Assembly: GCA_033439685.1 (NCBI GenBank) | Contig: JAUEDM010000009.1 | Span: forward strand, 1,612,001 to 1,676,000 | Reading direction: 5' to 3' | DNA length: 64,000 nt | From: Apodospora peruviana | Taxonomy: Eukaryota > Ascomycota > Sordariomycetes > Sordariales > Lasiosphaeriaceae | In this document: one piece after another, positions 24,948 through 35,204 of the stretch | Numbering within the stretch: the stretch's first letter is position 1 | How the letters are laid out: every line of letters begins with the position of its first letter | Program-made: the position numbers and the translations under genes | The notes under the pieces: generated by a model | What the model was told of the DNA's origin: nothing | Database searches by the model: none | The model's input: only the letters and a program-made list of their open reading frames with translations

Positions 24948-27654
24948 TGTGTTTTCCCCCACCCAGAGTCCACGGCAATTGGGGGTATCATACGCGGGAC
25001 AGTCAGATATGGCTGTGTAAGGGTCGTTGCAAGAGATGACATTTCAAATCTTGAGGTCTACTCGGATACGGAGAGGTCAGCTGCGGAGTGTATGCGTGTG
25101 TGCCGGGAAGTCATTTGCCTGGTGATATAACTGCACACCACATTCATGGTCAAGCGTGAAGATATGGGGTTCGGGACTTAGCAGCGTGTGGTTAATGCGG
25201 AGTTGAAGGAAAGAAGCAGGCAATGTGATAAGCAGCACCTCCAGCAATGGGATAAGCAGCACCTCCAGCAATGGGACCACGGCATGGGTGCAATCGGTTG
25301 CCGGGAAACCTTCAACGGCGGTTTCGGCGGTTTTCTTTGGCGCAGACCTGGATCCAGAACAAACACAAGCCGAGTTCACCACGGTCGACGGCAGGTCAGG
25401 ACACGCTGAAGGTCATCTTGGAAAATCAGAGGCCCTTTCTTAGTGGTGTGGGACATTGGGGGAAGTGATCAGCTGCTCCTGTTGGGCCAATCAACAGTCG
25501 AGCAGTACCTCCATCCCACGGCGCCTAGGCCCATCCCGAGCCCTCCTCGCATCTGCATCTCGAAGTCTCCGACCCGCATGATCGTAGCAGATCCCAGCAC
25601 GACAAATGGAGACGAGCACAATCAAACCGGGCGCCCCTTGGGTTTATCCTGGAAATTTGGACTTAAGAGGCGTATTTCCTTTGCCTTTACTTCGTTCGGG
25701 CTCTAGCGGACACCAGGGGTGGCTACATCGACACCCATCCACCAACGCCGGCTCCACAACGGACACTTGACGCTGTCGACCTGCCATATCGACATCGTAT
25801 CGCTTTTCGCTTTTATGTCTGTGGGTTGGGTGTGCTGGTTTTGCGGATCTACACGCCGCGAGTTGCCCGATATCGAAGCTACTGCATGCCCGGGGCACAC
25901 GGGAACAGGGTGCGGCCTGTGCATGACGCACGCAATCTGCGTCAGCCGTCCATCGTTGCTCTTGGCTGCGTCTATCTGCCCTAACACCAGCAGTCTTGCG
26001 ACCTGGCCACTTGCCATCCATGGGTGGTCCCGAGACCTTTGCTACCGTGCCGCCGACCAAGAGCCGGACGGACCAGACCGTGCACGCAACAACTGTGGCA
26101 AGCAGCTCACCGTCGAATCACACCTACCCTTCACATGAGTGTTTGAGACATCCAACTACCGTCCTCGATATCCTTGTCAGTTGATCGGTCTGTGCGCCCC
26201 GACACCGTAGGATCGCTATCTGTGTCTACATCTTCGGTCACTTGTCAACATCCCGACGTTCACCTGCCCTTTGCCGCTTGCTGGGAGGATATGAGTTATG
26301 ATACGGGCCTCGACACACCGCGGCTCAGTATCATCCAGCTTGCTCTTGTTGCACTCCTGCCGTCGGTCTGGTCTGGCCTTCGGCAGGCAGGCATCCCCTG
26401 GTTGCCTTGGGATCATCCGCTCCAAGGTGGCTGAGCTTGCCCGGATCTGCTCAGTCGTCGTCAGCGTAGTCGTCGAAACACGGCTGTCGCGTCCTGCCGC
26501 GTATCTTTCCTCCGCCTGAAGACCGAACCCCTCATCGACCGTCCAGCACGCACCGACTATTGCCTACCTGACGGTTTACGGATAACATCACCTCATACAT
26601 CTGGGGACACCCTCTTCTTGCGCACCCACCCAAGCTCAAGTCAACCCTCTGAATGACGTGTTTGGGGTTTCTTCATTTGCACTTTGGCGAACCTTCGGCA
26701 TTTTCTTTTATCTCTCAACCGTTAACTTGATCATACTCGGAACGGATTGACTGGGTATCAGGCGCATCGGTTCCTTCCTTATCCTACCTTTATCTCTCTC
26801 TCTCCAATGCACCCTTCTTAGTGGTTGTTTCGTCTTGCATTTTGACTAATACACAGTCCGGAGGGTCGGCGTGAATACAAAACATAAAGGGATCGGCAGT
26901 TTGTTGCAAGGGTTTGCATTTGTCTTGCTTGGCTGTCATCTGGCTTGGGGATCTAATGATGCTTGTTTTTGTTTCTCCATCTTCCTTTTGTCGTTTCGAT
27001 TCCGTTCCCTTTGCGGTGATTATTTCTTACGTTTGATGGATTGCATGCCTTGGATCACCTGAAACTTTCCTTAAGCATAGATTTTGCGGAATTGGATGTC
27101 ATTGGTAATCATTGGTTGGATGGACGTGTTATGTGTTGGTATTGGATATTAGGATACTATTTATTGCGATATACCCTTCTTTTCAAATATGTTAACTGTA
27201 TTTCTTTCATGTCTTTAACTCAAACATGCTAGTGCTTTTCTTTGTTATCTTACTCTCTCCTTTTGCTTCACCCCGAGTCCTCGCAACGGTCTGGCGGTGT
27301 CTGAGGATTGGAGGTATGCATGTCTGGTCAAGATTGTAATTTGCATGGGAAAGGCTACATTGATATCTAATTCATCTTCTTTTTACTCTTTAACGTTCTT
27401 TGCTTCCACATTTCTGTCATGGATGCATGACCACCTGGAATTGACGCACGTTGAACTGATCTAATACCTAGGTAATTATCCTTGTCAGCAACTTTGGCGA
27501 CTTACTGGGGCAATCCATGACCCTTGTCTCCCCTGGGTAAGGTGATTGCTTTGATTTGACCTCACTCCAATCATGACTCGTCGCATGAAGTTCTTTCCAC
27601 CAGAAACACAACACCGCGAGTGAAAAATTGAAAACATCAACAAAGGACACAAAC
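24948..27654. other. Non-coding stretch after the MedA-like gene
   Basis: No supportable gene. A 139-codon frame at 25719-26138 has no recognisable motif. The part from about 26600 to 27450 is strikingly T- and pyrimidine-rich, like a promoter/leader. It would suit a transcript reading into the broken gene at 27655. A TACCTAGGTA palindrome is at 27465-27474. Confidence 0.5.
25227..25274. repeat. 24-bp perfect tandem duplication
   Basis: The unit beginning GATAAGCAGCACCTCCAG is present twice, back to back, without mismatches, in the 3' flank of the MedA-like gene. Confidence 0.95.
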
Positions 27655-28322
27655 ATGTCAGACATAGACGATGGACACACCCAGTACTCTAGTTCTGGAG
27701 ATGACCCATCGGAGTGCGAGGACCTAGTGTTCGATGCCGAAGATCAGATTCGTAAGTTACGACGAAGCGATGGTTGATCTCAAAGGGAAAAAACAATGGG
27801 GATTCCTGGTGGTGCGGACCGCCTTCGCCGACGACGAAGCCACTGACGCGGCGCAATGGTCGATCGCTCTCGCCAAGCTGCGCACGTACGCTCTCACCAT
27901 GTCGACGATCCTGGACCGCTACAAAGCGCGATCTACGTGTTGAAGCGAGTTTGTGCTCCCCGTCGTGTCCGACCGCTCTCTTACTGGTGTGTCCTACGAA
28001 AGCGTGCGCGAACTGTACATCAACTGGCGCAAGAATTACAACATGTTGCTCGAAGATCCGTCCAAAGAAGGCCGCCCGGAGGAACTTGCCGGGCTAGATC
28101 TCAACGACCAGGGCACTGTGCCCAAAACGGAACTACGAGGGTCAGATTACTCTGTATGACGGGTGCAAGAACAATAAAGACTGCCAAACGCTGATCGATC
28201 CGGAGGGCGGCAGTGAGGGCCGCAGGATGTGTCGTGACCTGGCTGGAAATGTGCTGAAACGAAGGAGGGCGTCATCATCCAGCGATGATGATATTTTCGA
28301 GTATCGGATAGGGATGTGGTAA
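27655..28322 (+). pseudogene. Broken small fungal gene of an uncharacterised family
   Basis: From the ATG at 27655 (MSDIDDGHTQYSSSGDDPSE...) the frame reaches a perfect-looking donor GTAAGT at 27752. Coding-like sequence then resumes in another frame (KKQWGFLVVRTAFADDEA at about 27785). An in-frame TGA at 27941-27943 cuts that frame, which afterwards continues sensibly (SEFVLPVVSDRSLTGVSYES). A second frame change near 28100-28135 leads to a plausible C-terminus ending IFEYRIGMW before TAA at 28320-28322. The W-GF-V-RTA-ADDE start resembles a large family of fungal hypothetical proteins. Only 34 nt separate the donor from the first usable acceptor (27785), too short for a normal intron, so I favour decay over splicing. 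Function unknown. Confidence 0.5.
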
Positions 28323-29591
28323 AGTCGGGACCATGCAGTGGTATGTAGTGTTATATAGATGTAGTTTACTTTGACGATTAACTGTTCATCCATGTATATG
28401 CCATTTTTCTTCCTGTGGCCCTCAATTATGTGACATGTACCGGCCGGTCTATCCCCTTCCATGCTGCATGTCAATAACGTCACCATACTATCCCGGAATA
28501 GTGTAGTAACTCCTCATCAACCCAAGCAACCGATGTATCTTGCATCTAAACTCCTCCTTCCAACTAATCCCAGAAATTCTTTCCGCCCTAGGCACCTCCG
28601 GATGCATCGGCCGTGCCCGTGCCCCTGTCTACGCCCAGGCCCAGGGCCTTTCCCACCGATCCCATACGAGAACTGTCGCACTCGCATTCAAACCACACCG
28701 ACACCACTACCGCTATGCCCAGACTCCAAGGACTGATCACTAGTCGTCTTTGAAACCGGACCAGTCTTCAATCGCTTTGACAGACCGTTCGTCTCGATAC
28801 TCCTCCATGAGGTGTCCCTGCTCGCCCCAGAAGTCATCGATAGACTTGATCCCCAGGACACGGATAGACTTGATCCCCAGGACATGGATAGACTTGGATC
28901 CCAGGACACAGATAGACTTGATCCCAAGGACACGCTCGTGATCATGCCGTTCCAATGTCTTCTCACATAATACATTCCTTCAACGTATCGTGCCAAGACG
29001 CCGGGTATATCTCGTCACTTAGCGAGAGACCGCGGGGTTAGTCATCAAAACAGGACGGACGAAAGACGGGCAGGGCGGGCAAGCGGCGCTGCTGGATTCC
29101 TCTATGCTCATTACGTAGTAGCCATGTCTGACTCGTTGCCCAGGAAAGGGCGTGGGGTGCAAGATGTAAGGCAATCAAGTGTCGAAATTGGCTCAATCGT
29201 TTGGAAGAAATGTAGGAGAGAAATTGGGCTATGCGGCAGCCAGGAAACAGAGGGAAGGAAAGCTCCCAATATGCCTGCCTGATTGCAGGTGAAGCAAGCC
29301 TGATTTTGAGCGAACCGTCTTCAGAAGTATGCCGCTCTTTACTAGCCCTAACGGGTACTTTTCTAACAGCCATGTAGAAGCCAGTTTCTGCCGTTAATCC
29401 AGTTGTTTTCCTTCCTCCATTTTTTTTGTTATACAATCTTTGTTTCCATGGTGGGGGGAACCTGGAAGGGTTGTGTTGTTCAAGCGTCGACTTAAACGTG
29501 CCAAGCCGCCAAGCCCAGTACGCCGTGGTTGATAGGCCCACAGTTCTCTGCGCAATGCAACAATCAATCGGGAACCATACATGATTCTGAA
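28323..29591. other. Intergenic stretch with a minisatellite
   Basis: No confident gene. A frame at about 28740-28970 on the plus strand (LVVFETGPVFNRFDRPFVSI...) runs through the 24-bp repeat as four DRLDPQDT-like octapeptides and stops at TAA. It has no start and no recognised domain, so I treat it as a possible gene remnant only. Confidence 0.4.
28839..28934. repeat. 24-bp minisatellite, four copies
   Basis: Units start at 28839, 28863, 28887 and 28911, each beginning GATAGACTTG and differing by 1-4 bases. The period is divisible by three, so frames through the array stay open and encode octapeptide repeats (DRLDPQDT in one plus frame). Confidence 0.95.
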
Positions 29592-29685
29592 TCGGGTATG
29601 GTGTAGCGGTAACATCGTTGACTCTCACTCCTCAGAAGTGACTGCTCTCTCTCAACAGCCCCGGGTTCGACTCCCGGTATCCGAG
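29592..29685 (+). tRNA. tRNA-Glu (CUC) with a 23-nt intron
   Basis: The cloverleaf reads directly. Acceptor 29592-29598 (TCGGGTA) pairs with 29678-29684 (TATCCGA), with G29685 as discriminator. The D stem is 29601-29604/29612-29615. Anticodon stem GTTGA (29617-29621) pairs with TCAAC (29652-29656). The loop is CTCTCA plus C29651, with anticodon CTC at 29624-29626. T arm is 29661-29677 (CCGGG TTCGACT CCCGG). The intron occupies 29628-29650, immediately 3' of position 37, the canonical site for nuclear tRNA introns. It serves GAG codons. A T-rich RNA polymerase III stop follows. Confidence 0.93.
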
Positions 29686-29693
29686 TAACGTTC

Positions 29694-29724
29694 TTTTTTG
29701 GCTTTTTTTTCCTGTTTTTTTTTT
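29694..29724 (+). terminator. RNA polymerase III T-run terminator of the tRNA
   Basis: T6 at 29694-29699, then T8 at 29703-29710 and a longer T run ending at 29724, beginning 9 nt after the tRNA 3' end. Such runs end Pol III transcription. Confidence 0.85.
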
Positions 29725-30590
29725 GCCTTTGCTTGGAACTCAGACCAGTTTACTTTATGCATTCTCGTTTATTATTTCTTTTTTTTTTTATCAATAGCGT
29801 GCCAACTATTCATGTATCGTTTGAGTAAATGATGTTATCGCAATGGTTTCTTGCTCCGCCAGCTCCCAGACTCTGACTGCGCCCCCCGAAGACTAGATAG
29901 AACTCAATATTCAGCCACCGCAATTCAGGTGATTCCGAGAGTGGAATGTCGACCACTTGCACCAGAGACTCTCGTGCCGCAGCTGCCAATTCGACCACAA
30001 GATTGGCCAATCCCGAAGACAGCCAACCCACCTTCTCGCACCCCTCGTTTTTGACACTTCAAGCTCTCCTCCCACACAAGAGATAAGATACTGGTTGTGG
30101 TGGAGGCAGTACGCTGTACCACTGTAAGTCTACGCCTTCCAGGGCCGTTTCAGGTGTGGATGTTTCCACGACTCTGTCAACCATTGTTTTAACCACGATT
30201 TAGACTTGACTGCAGGGCTGTGCAGACCTGCCTTGGGAAATGCCTTAGGCAATGCACGCTCAGTTTTTTTAGCCTCGCGATAAGAGGTTCTAGGCCTCGA
30301 CGACCATAATCAAATTGTGCATATAACACCAGATGAATGCCATCTTTGTTTCTTGAATTTTTGGATCTATATTTCGGAGATAAATCACCTCATCGCAAAG
30401 ATCTTTGCAAGAAAACCCAATCCACAGAACTCAACAACACAACCGACTCCATCTCTCTCACTCAGCACCTTTCAAGCCAACTGCATTGTCATTGACTTCT
30501 CTTCAAACCAAACCATCACTTCACTTCGATCCACCCAGTCAAGACTCAAAACCAACAAGCAACTTCCAAGCTTTACATCTTCAATCAACT
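29725..30590. other. Intergenic stretch, probable promoter and leader of the small peptide gene
   Basis: No gene seen. From about 30400 to 30590 the plus strand is C/A-rich with repeated CAACAAC and CTCACTCAGCACC words, typical of a fungal 5' leader running into the ATG at 30591. Confidence 0.45.
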
Positions 30591-30867
30591 ATGGCTCCCA
30601 TCAACGCTCAGGTATGCCATATTCTTAACCGCCCATCATTCGGTACACGGCGCTAATACATAATAATCACAGTTCCTTTCCATCCTCCTCCTGTTTATCA
30701 CCTTCATGACCTTTGGCAGCGTTGCCATGGCCAATCCCCTCGAGCATGCCGCCACCGAAGTTGGCTCGCATTTGCTGCGGGAAGCTGGCAGCAAAATTTT
30801 CGAGTGGTTCTCATCAGGGGACTTCATCGACGACCTGTTCGACATTGCCCAGGCCGTTTTGTCTTGA
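30591..30867 (+). CDS. Small secreted protein, 71 aa, two exons
   Basis: Exon 1 (30591-30611) encodes MAPINAQ. A 61-nt intron (GTATGC...ATCACAG, branch-like GCTAATA) covers 30612-30672, and exon 2 ends with TGA at 30865-30867. The join gives a classic signal peptide: hydrophobic core FLSILLLFITFMTFGSVAMA, with a likely cut before NPLEH. The 44-residue remainder has no cysteine. It is predicted from its pattern to form an amphipathic helix (AATEVGSHLLREAGSKIFEW) followed by an acidic/hydrophobic tail (DFIDDLFDIAQAVLS). A strong leader-like sequence precedes it. I recognise no family. It could be a secreted signal, membrane-active or effector-like peptide; that is speculation. The gene model is supported by splice sites and signal-peptide reconstruction. 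Confidence 0.72.
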
Positions 30868-31409
30868 AAGGCAACCCCGGGTGCAAGGATATATTGGGGT
30901 GAAAGTGTAGCGAATATGGACTATGCTATTTCGTTTCTATGCGGTTACTTTGGGAAGGATTTTACCAGACTTGCATCAGTTTATACGTTGGAGTTCCGTT
31001 GGCGCTTTCGGTTCAAATGCAGTTTATATCCTCTTTGGTGGAGTTGGGGAGAAATATGGAAATTGTATAACGTTATACCTAAACAAATAGATCAATGGAG
31101 AAATCTGATACAGATCGCTGCAGTTGATTCAATGTCGAAGCATTCCCGGGCATTGCCATCGTCTTCGTTGGGCCTTTTTGCGGTTGCACAATGCCTGCCG
31201 GGCTTGGCTCAATTCCACATTCGTTGACTGGATGGATCCCATAGAATTATCGCCCAGATTATGACTAGCGCCAGACATCCCATCCATCAGTAATCAGCAA
31301 ATGCAAATTGCCAAATGTCAGATCTGTTCTCTTCAATCCCAGTAACCATCTCTTGGTGCAACCTTTGGGCCAAAAAGTGTCAAATCGTGTTTCGTTCAAT
31401 TCACAAAAG

Positions 31410-33806
31410 ATGACCAGCCCTGCTTACCGACCTTTGAACTCCGCGGAGGGTGAAATTCGGGTACTGATCTTGCTCCACGGCCCCAGCCACGATGCCGACA
31501 TCCACTGCGAGCTCAAGACCGTCAACCTGTCCGATAATCCGGTCTACGAAGCTCTCTCATACACATGGGGCTCCGTCGGCAAAGCAGACCAGATCCGCCT
31601 GAATGGCGACCACAAGCTACCGGTCTGGGAGAACGCCGGCGCCGCACTCCGCCGACTGCGACTCCCCAAGAAGCCTCGACACCTTTGGATCGACGCCATC
31701 TGCATCAACCAAAACGACGTGCAGGAGCGCTCCCAGCAAGTTCTCCTCATGCAGCGCATCTATGGCCACGCGGAACAGGTCATCGTGTGGCTCGGCGAGC
31801 TCACCGACAGCGGCATCCTGGCCATGAAGGAGCTGCAGGGGAAAGTGTGGTCCGTAGGTTGGCACCAGTGGAAGATCGACAGGAAGTTCGGCAAGCCCAC
31901 GCTGCCGTGGACCGAGCAGTTCACGACCTCGCGGGGCATCGTGAACAGGGATGATCTGGTGGGCGAGCACAGTAACGGCGAGGTCTACGAAGTTCTGGAC
32001 CGGCCGTGGTGGCGGCGCACCTGGATCATCCAGGAAGCGGTCCTCGCGCGTGGCGTGACCATTATGTGCGGCGCCGAAACAGTTGGCTGGGAGAGCGTTG
32101 ACACCTTTTTTAAACAGCTTCCCGTCCACGTCGGGGACCGCATCGAGGCATTTGGGCTGCCCATTAACACCAAGGACGGTTTCCCCGAGACGTTGTATCG
32201 GATCATCTCCGACTACCGCAACAAGTGGCGCGCGGAACCCGACACGGTCAGGTTGTTGGATGTGCTGTATCGCTTCCGCCGACTCGAGTGCACCGACGCG
32301 AGAGATAAGATTTACGGCTTCCTGGGTATCGTCCCCGGGGTGGTGGACATCGGCTTGGTGCCTGACTACAGCAGTAGCGTGGCCGACGTGTACTTGAGCT
32401 TTGCGCGGCGGCTTATCAACAAGACGGGATCGTTGGATGTGCTCAACTGCAGGAGGGAGTGGCAGCATGGCGATGCGCCTACGGCGGCCCGGCCTGCGCA
32501 GGCGTACAGTATTCTGGACCAGGCGAGGTTCTACGACGTGCATGCCTTAATCAAAGATGCGCCTGATGAAGATGCGACTACCAGACGGGGGTGGGCCAGG
32601 TTGCCTGATGGATGGGAGAGGATAGTCGTGGATGCCAAGAAGACGGTCTTCCGGGACCATAATACTGGCACTGTGCACGACACGAGCCCCCTCGAGGGCA
32701 CGCCGGCCCGTCTGGCGGAGTATTACACCAAGCAGAGGGTCCTACCGTCCGACTGGGTCAAGAGATGGGATAACCTCGGTCGACAAACAGTCGAACACCA
32801 ACCGTCCAAACAGACGCCGCCTTTGGCAGAGTCTAGGAAAAGAGATGAGCAGCTGCGAAGCTATCTCTCTGAGCTGCCATCTTGGGTCCCCAACTGGGCG
32901 TCCCCGACGCGATGGGACCCAGAACCGCTCATCGATCTGCAGATGCCGAATGGTAGTCAGTTCTGGGCGGGTGGAAAAGACTCAGTAGCAACACCACTTG
33001 AAAATAAGCAGGGCTCAAGAGTCCTATCTCTAGAAGGGGTCATCTTCGACAAGATCAAGCACCTCGCTCCGGCGTGGCATCCCGAAGGTGACATTGCGCC
33101 ACTCTCTCGAAAGAGCAACGAGGTTTTGGTGGCCTGGGAGGCTCTGGGCCTACAAGACGTCGCTGAGAACTGCCCGTATACAAATACAAAACCAACAACA
33201 GTGGGCGGGAGCCCCCGCGCCAACGCCCTCTGGCGCACCATGATTGCAGACCACGCCGGTGACGGCGCCGCACCCGACGACGACTGGTTCTACGTCGAGA
33301 CGTGGTACGACCGCGCGGGATGGGCGCAGGACCCGCCGGACTTGACGTCGCTCGGGATCTTGAGCTCCACACTTGCGGAATTTGAGGTTCGTAGCCAAGA
33401 GAACGACATGCTCTACAGCTTCATCAAGCTCGACCCGTCGAGGTACCCGGAGTTTGGAGTGAAGATGAGGCAGTCGCACCAGGATGGCAAGGTGATTATC
33501 GCGCGGTACGGGGAGTATCTGAGGAGGATATTTCGGGCGTGTGCACACCGGGCGCTCTTTGTCACGGAGAAGGGTTATATTGGGCTGGCGCCGTGGAATG
33601 CGAAGGAGGGTGACGAGGTTGCGGTTGTTCGCGGGGGACGGACGCCGTTTCTGTTCAGGAGATGCGTGGATGATGGTGAAGTTGAGGATAGCGGTCGTTT
33701 TACGTTAATCGGGGAGACGTACGTGTATGGCATTATGGGCGGGGAGGCCTTGGTCGACAGGGAATGTGGCGAGAAGGTGCCAAGGACGACTCTGCACGTC
33801 TGTTGA
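31410..33806 (+). CDS. HET-domain protein (heterokaryon incompatibility type)
   Basis: Single exon, 798 aa from the ATG at 31410 (A at -3); an upstream in-frame ATG at 31308 would add 34 residues of leader-like sequence. The N-terminal HET domain shows the family's three blocks: YEALSYTWG (about residue 45), RHLWIDAICINQNDVQERSQQVLLMQRIY (about residues 92-120, given as positions 31675-31765) and, after a spacer, RPWWRRTWIIQEAVLA (about 31999-32050). The long C-terminal part is unassigned, though it contains the GFLGI and PDYSSSVADVYLSFA motifs common after HET domains. HET proteins trigger cell death on non-self recognition after hyphal fusion. No partner gene is recognisable next to it. Confidence 0.9.
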   Translation: MTSPAYRPLNSAEGEIRVLILLHGPSHDADIHCELKTVNLSDNPVYEALSYTWGSVGKADQIRLNGDHKLPVWENAGAALRRLRLPKKPRHLWIDAICINQNDVQERSQQVLLMQRIYGHAEQVIVWLGELTDSGILAMKELQGKVWSVGWHQWKIDRKFGKPTLPWTEQFTTSRGIVNRDDLVGEHSNGEVYEVLDRPWWRRTWIIQEAVLARGVTIMCGAETVGWESVDTFFKQLPVHVGDRIEAFGLPINTKDGFPETLYRIISDYRNKWRAEPDTVRLLDVLYRFRRLECTDARDKIYGFLGIVPGVVDIGLVPDYSSSVADVYLSFARRLINKTGSLDVLNCRREWQHGDAPTAARPAQAYSILDQARFYDVHALIKDAPDEDATTRRGWARLPDGWERIVVDAKKTVFRDHNTGTVHDTSPLEGTPARLAEYYTKQRVLPSDWVKRWDNLGRQTVEHQPSKQTPPLAESRKRDEQLRSYLSELPSWVPNWASPTRWDPEPLIDLQMPNGSQFWAGGKDSVATPLENKQGSRVLSLEGVIFDKIKHLAPAWHPEGDIAPLSRKSNEVLVAWEALGLQDVAENCPYTNTKPTTVGGSPRANALWRTMIADHAGDGAAPDDDWFYVETWYDRAGWAQDPPDLTSLGILSSTLAEFEVRSQENDMLYSFIKLDPSRYPEFGVKMRQSHQDGKVIIARYGEYLRRIFRACAHRALFVTEKGYIGLAPWNAKEGDEVAVVRGGRTPFLFRRCVDDGEVEDSGRFTLIGETYVYGIMGGEALVDRECGEKVPRTTLHVC

Positions 33807-34082
33807 GGACAGCCCGAGTTCCAGCCTTTTTAAAGGTGAAATACGTTATAGCCTCTCCGTTGTCAAGAACTTGGCAGACACCAGATCTGCCTAAATTATA
33901 TTGAACCCTTTTTAGCTTGGCACGGAAGAGTCCGAGGTTGAATGCAACCTTCCACTTACATCCCATCTGACACGAATAAAGTTGAGACCAAACCCCCAAG
34001 CTCATCGACCCCAACTACCTCTACCTCACTCCACACTTTCCCGACAAACACACTTTCCCAAAAAGCACACTCTCCCGAAAAG

Positions 34083-34970
34083 ATGGCACTCTCACTCCAG
34101 TCCACAACAACAGCTCCCGGGGGCAAGAGCTCAATCCGTATCCCCCGTCTCGGTCTCGGCGTCTACCAAATCGCCCAATCCAACTGCATCTCCGCCTGTA
34201 AAACTGCCTTTGGCGAAGGCTACCGACTCATCGACACTGCGCAGCTCTACCGCAACGAAGAACAAGTCGGCGCCGCCATCCGAGAGTGCGGACTCGACCG
34301 TGCCGACATCTTCGTGACCACCAAGCAGGGCGTTCGAGGCGAAACACCCAAAGCGACGTATGACTTTGCTATAGAGAGCATCAAGAGCATTTCTGGGTTC
34401 GGTGGTTATATCGACTTGTTCCTCATCCACGTGCCCTGGATCCGCGGCGAAGCGGAGGGCCGCAGGGAGATTTGGCAAGTCATGGAGCGGCTTCTTGACG
34501 AGGGCAAAGTGAAGGCTATTGGGGTGAGCAATTATGATGTTGAGCATCTTGAGGAGATGAAGGCGTACGCCAAGGTATGGCCGCCGGCTGTTAATCAGAT
34601 CGAGGTAAGCAAGCGTGGTCAATATGAGTGAATAGTCTGTACCCTAATGGCGTACAAATTATAGCTGCACCCCTGGCGCCAACAACGTGGACTGGTGGCG
34701 TATTGCGAGAAAAACGGCATCGTCCTTCAGGCGTACTCACCATTGGCAGAGGGTGCGAAGATGGACGATCCAGTTCTGAGGACTGTCGCGGACAAACATG
34801 GCAAGACTCCTGCGCAGGTGCTCATCCGGTACGGCTTGCAAAAGGACTGGGTTGTGCTTCCGAAGAGTGAGAAAGCCGAGAGGATTAAGGAGAACGCGGA
34901 TGTGTTTGGCTTCGAGCTTGATGAGCAGGATATGAGGACTCTAGATGGGCTGGATGAGGGCATGGCTTGA
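34083..34970 (+). CDS. Aldo-keto reductase
   Basis: Two exons, 34083-34604 and 34665-34970, with a 60-nt intron (GTAAGC...TTATAG), phase 0; spliced length 275 aa. The catalytic tetrad is visible: D51 and Y56 in RLIDTAQLYRN, K81 in FVTTKQG, H116 in LFLIHVPW. The family signature GKVKAIGVSNYDVEHLEEM precedes the intron. The C-terminal NADPH-binding segment follows (VVLPKSEKAERIKENADVF). It should reduce aldehydes or ketones with NADPH in the cytosol; length and motifs resemble AKR groups such as 2,5-diketogluconate-reductase-like enzymes. Substrate unknown. An upstream in-frame ATG at 33942 is disfavoured because it adds a Ser/Thr/Pro-rich extension. It starts 276 bp after the HET gene on the same strand. 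Confidence 0.93.
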
Positions 34971-35204
34971 TGGTTACTCCTGGAAGAATAAAACCGGGAT
35001 AGTCTGTCTATGGAATAATGGTCATGCATTATATATACGCTTGCGGCTTATCGATGTTTTGGTCCCCTCTTCTGGATGAGACTGATCGACCGTTCGTTGA
35101 CTTTACAACTTCATCTACCTGCCGCAATAGTCTTCCCACCTACCTCCTACTCCGCCATGAAGCGCTGCAGCGACGTTTCTCTATAATACAAGCTGTGCCA
35201 GTGA

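Noticed and set aside
28540..28743. 67-codon plus-strand frame (IPEILSALGTSGCIGRARAPV...)
   Set aside because: Initially looked like an enzyme fragment, but no family could be named and no neighbouring exon supports it.
29038..29628. 196-codon minus-strand frame overlapping the tRNA
   Set aside because: It overlaps a well-formed tRNA on the other strand and has no recognisable domain.
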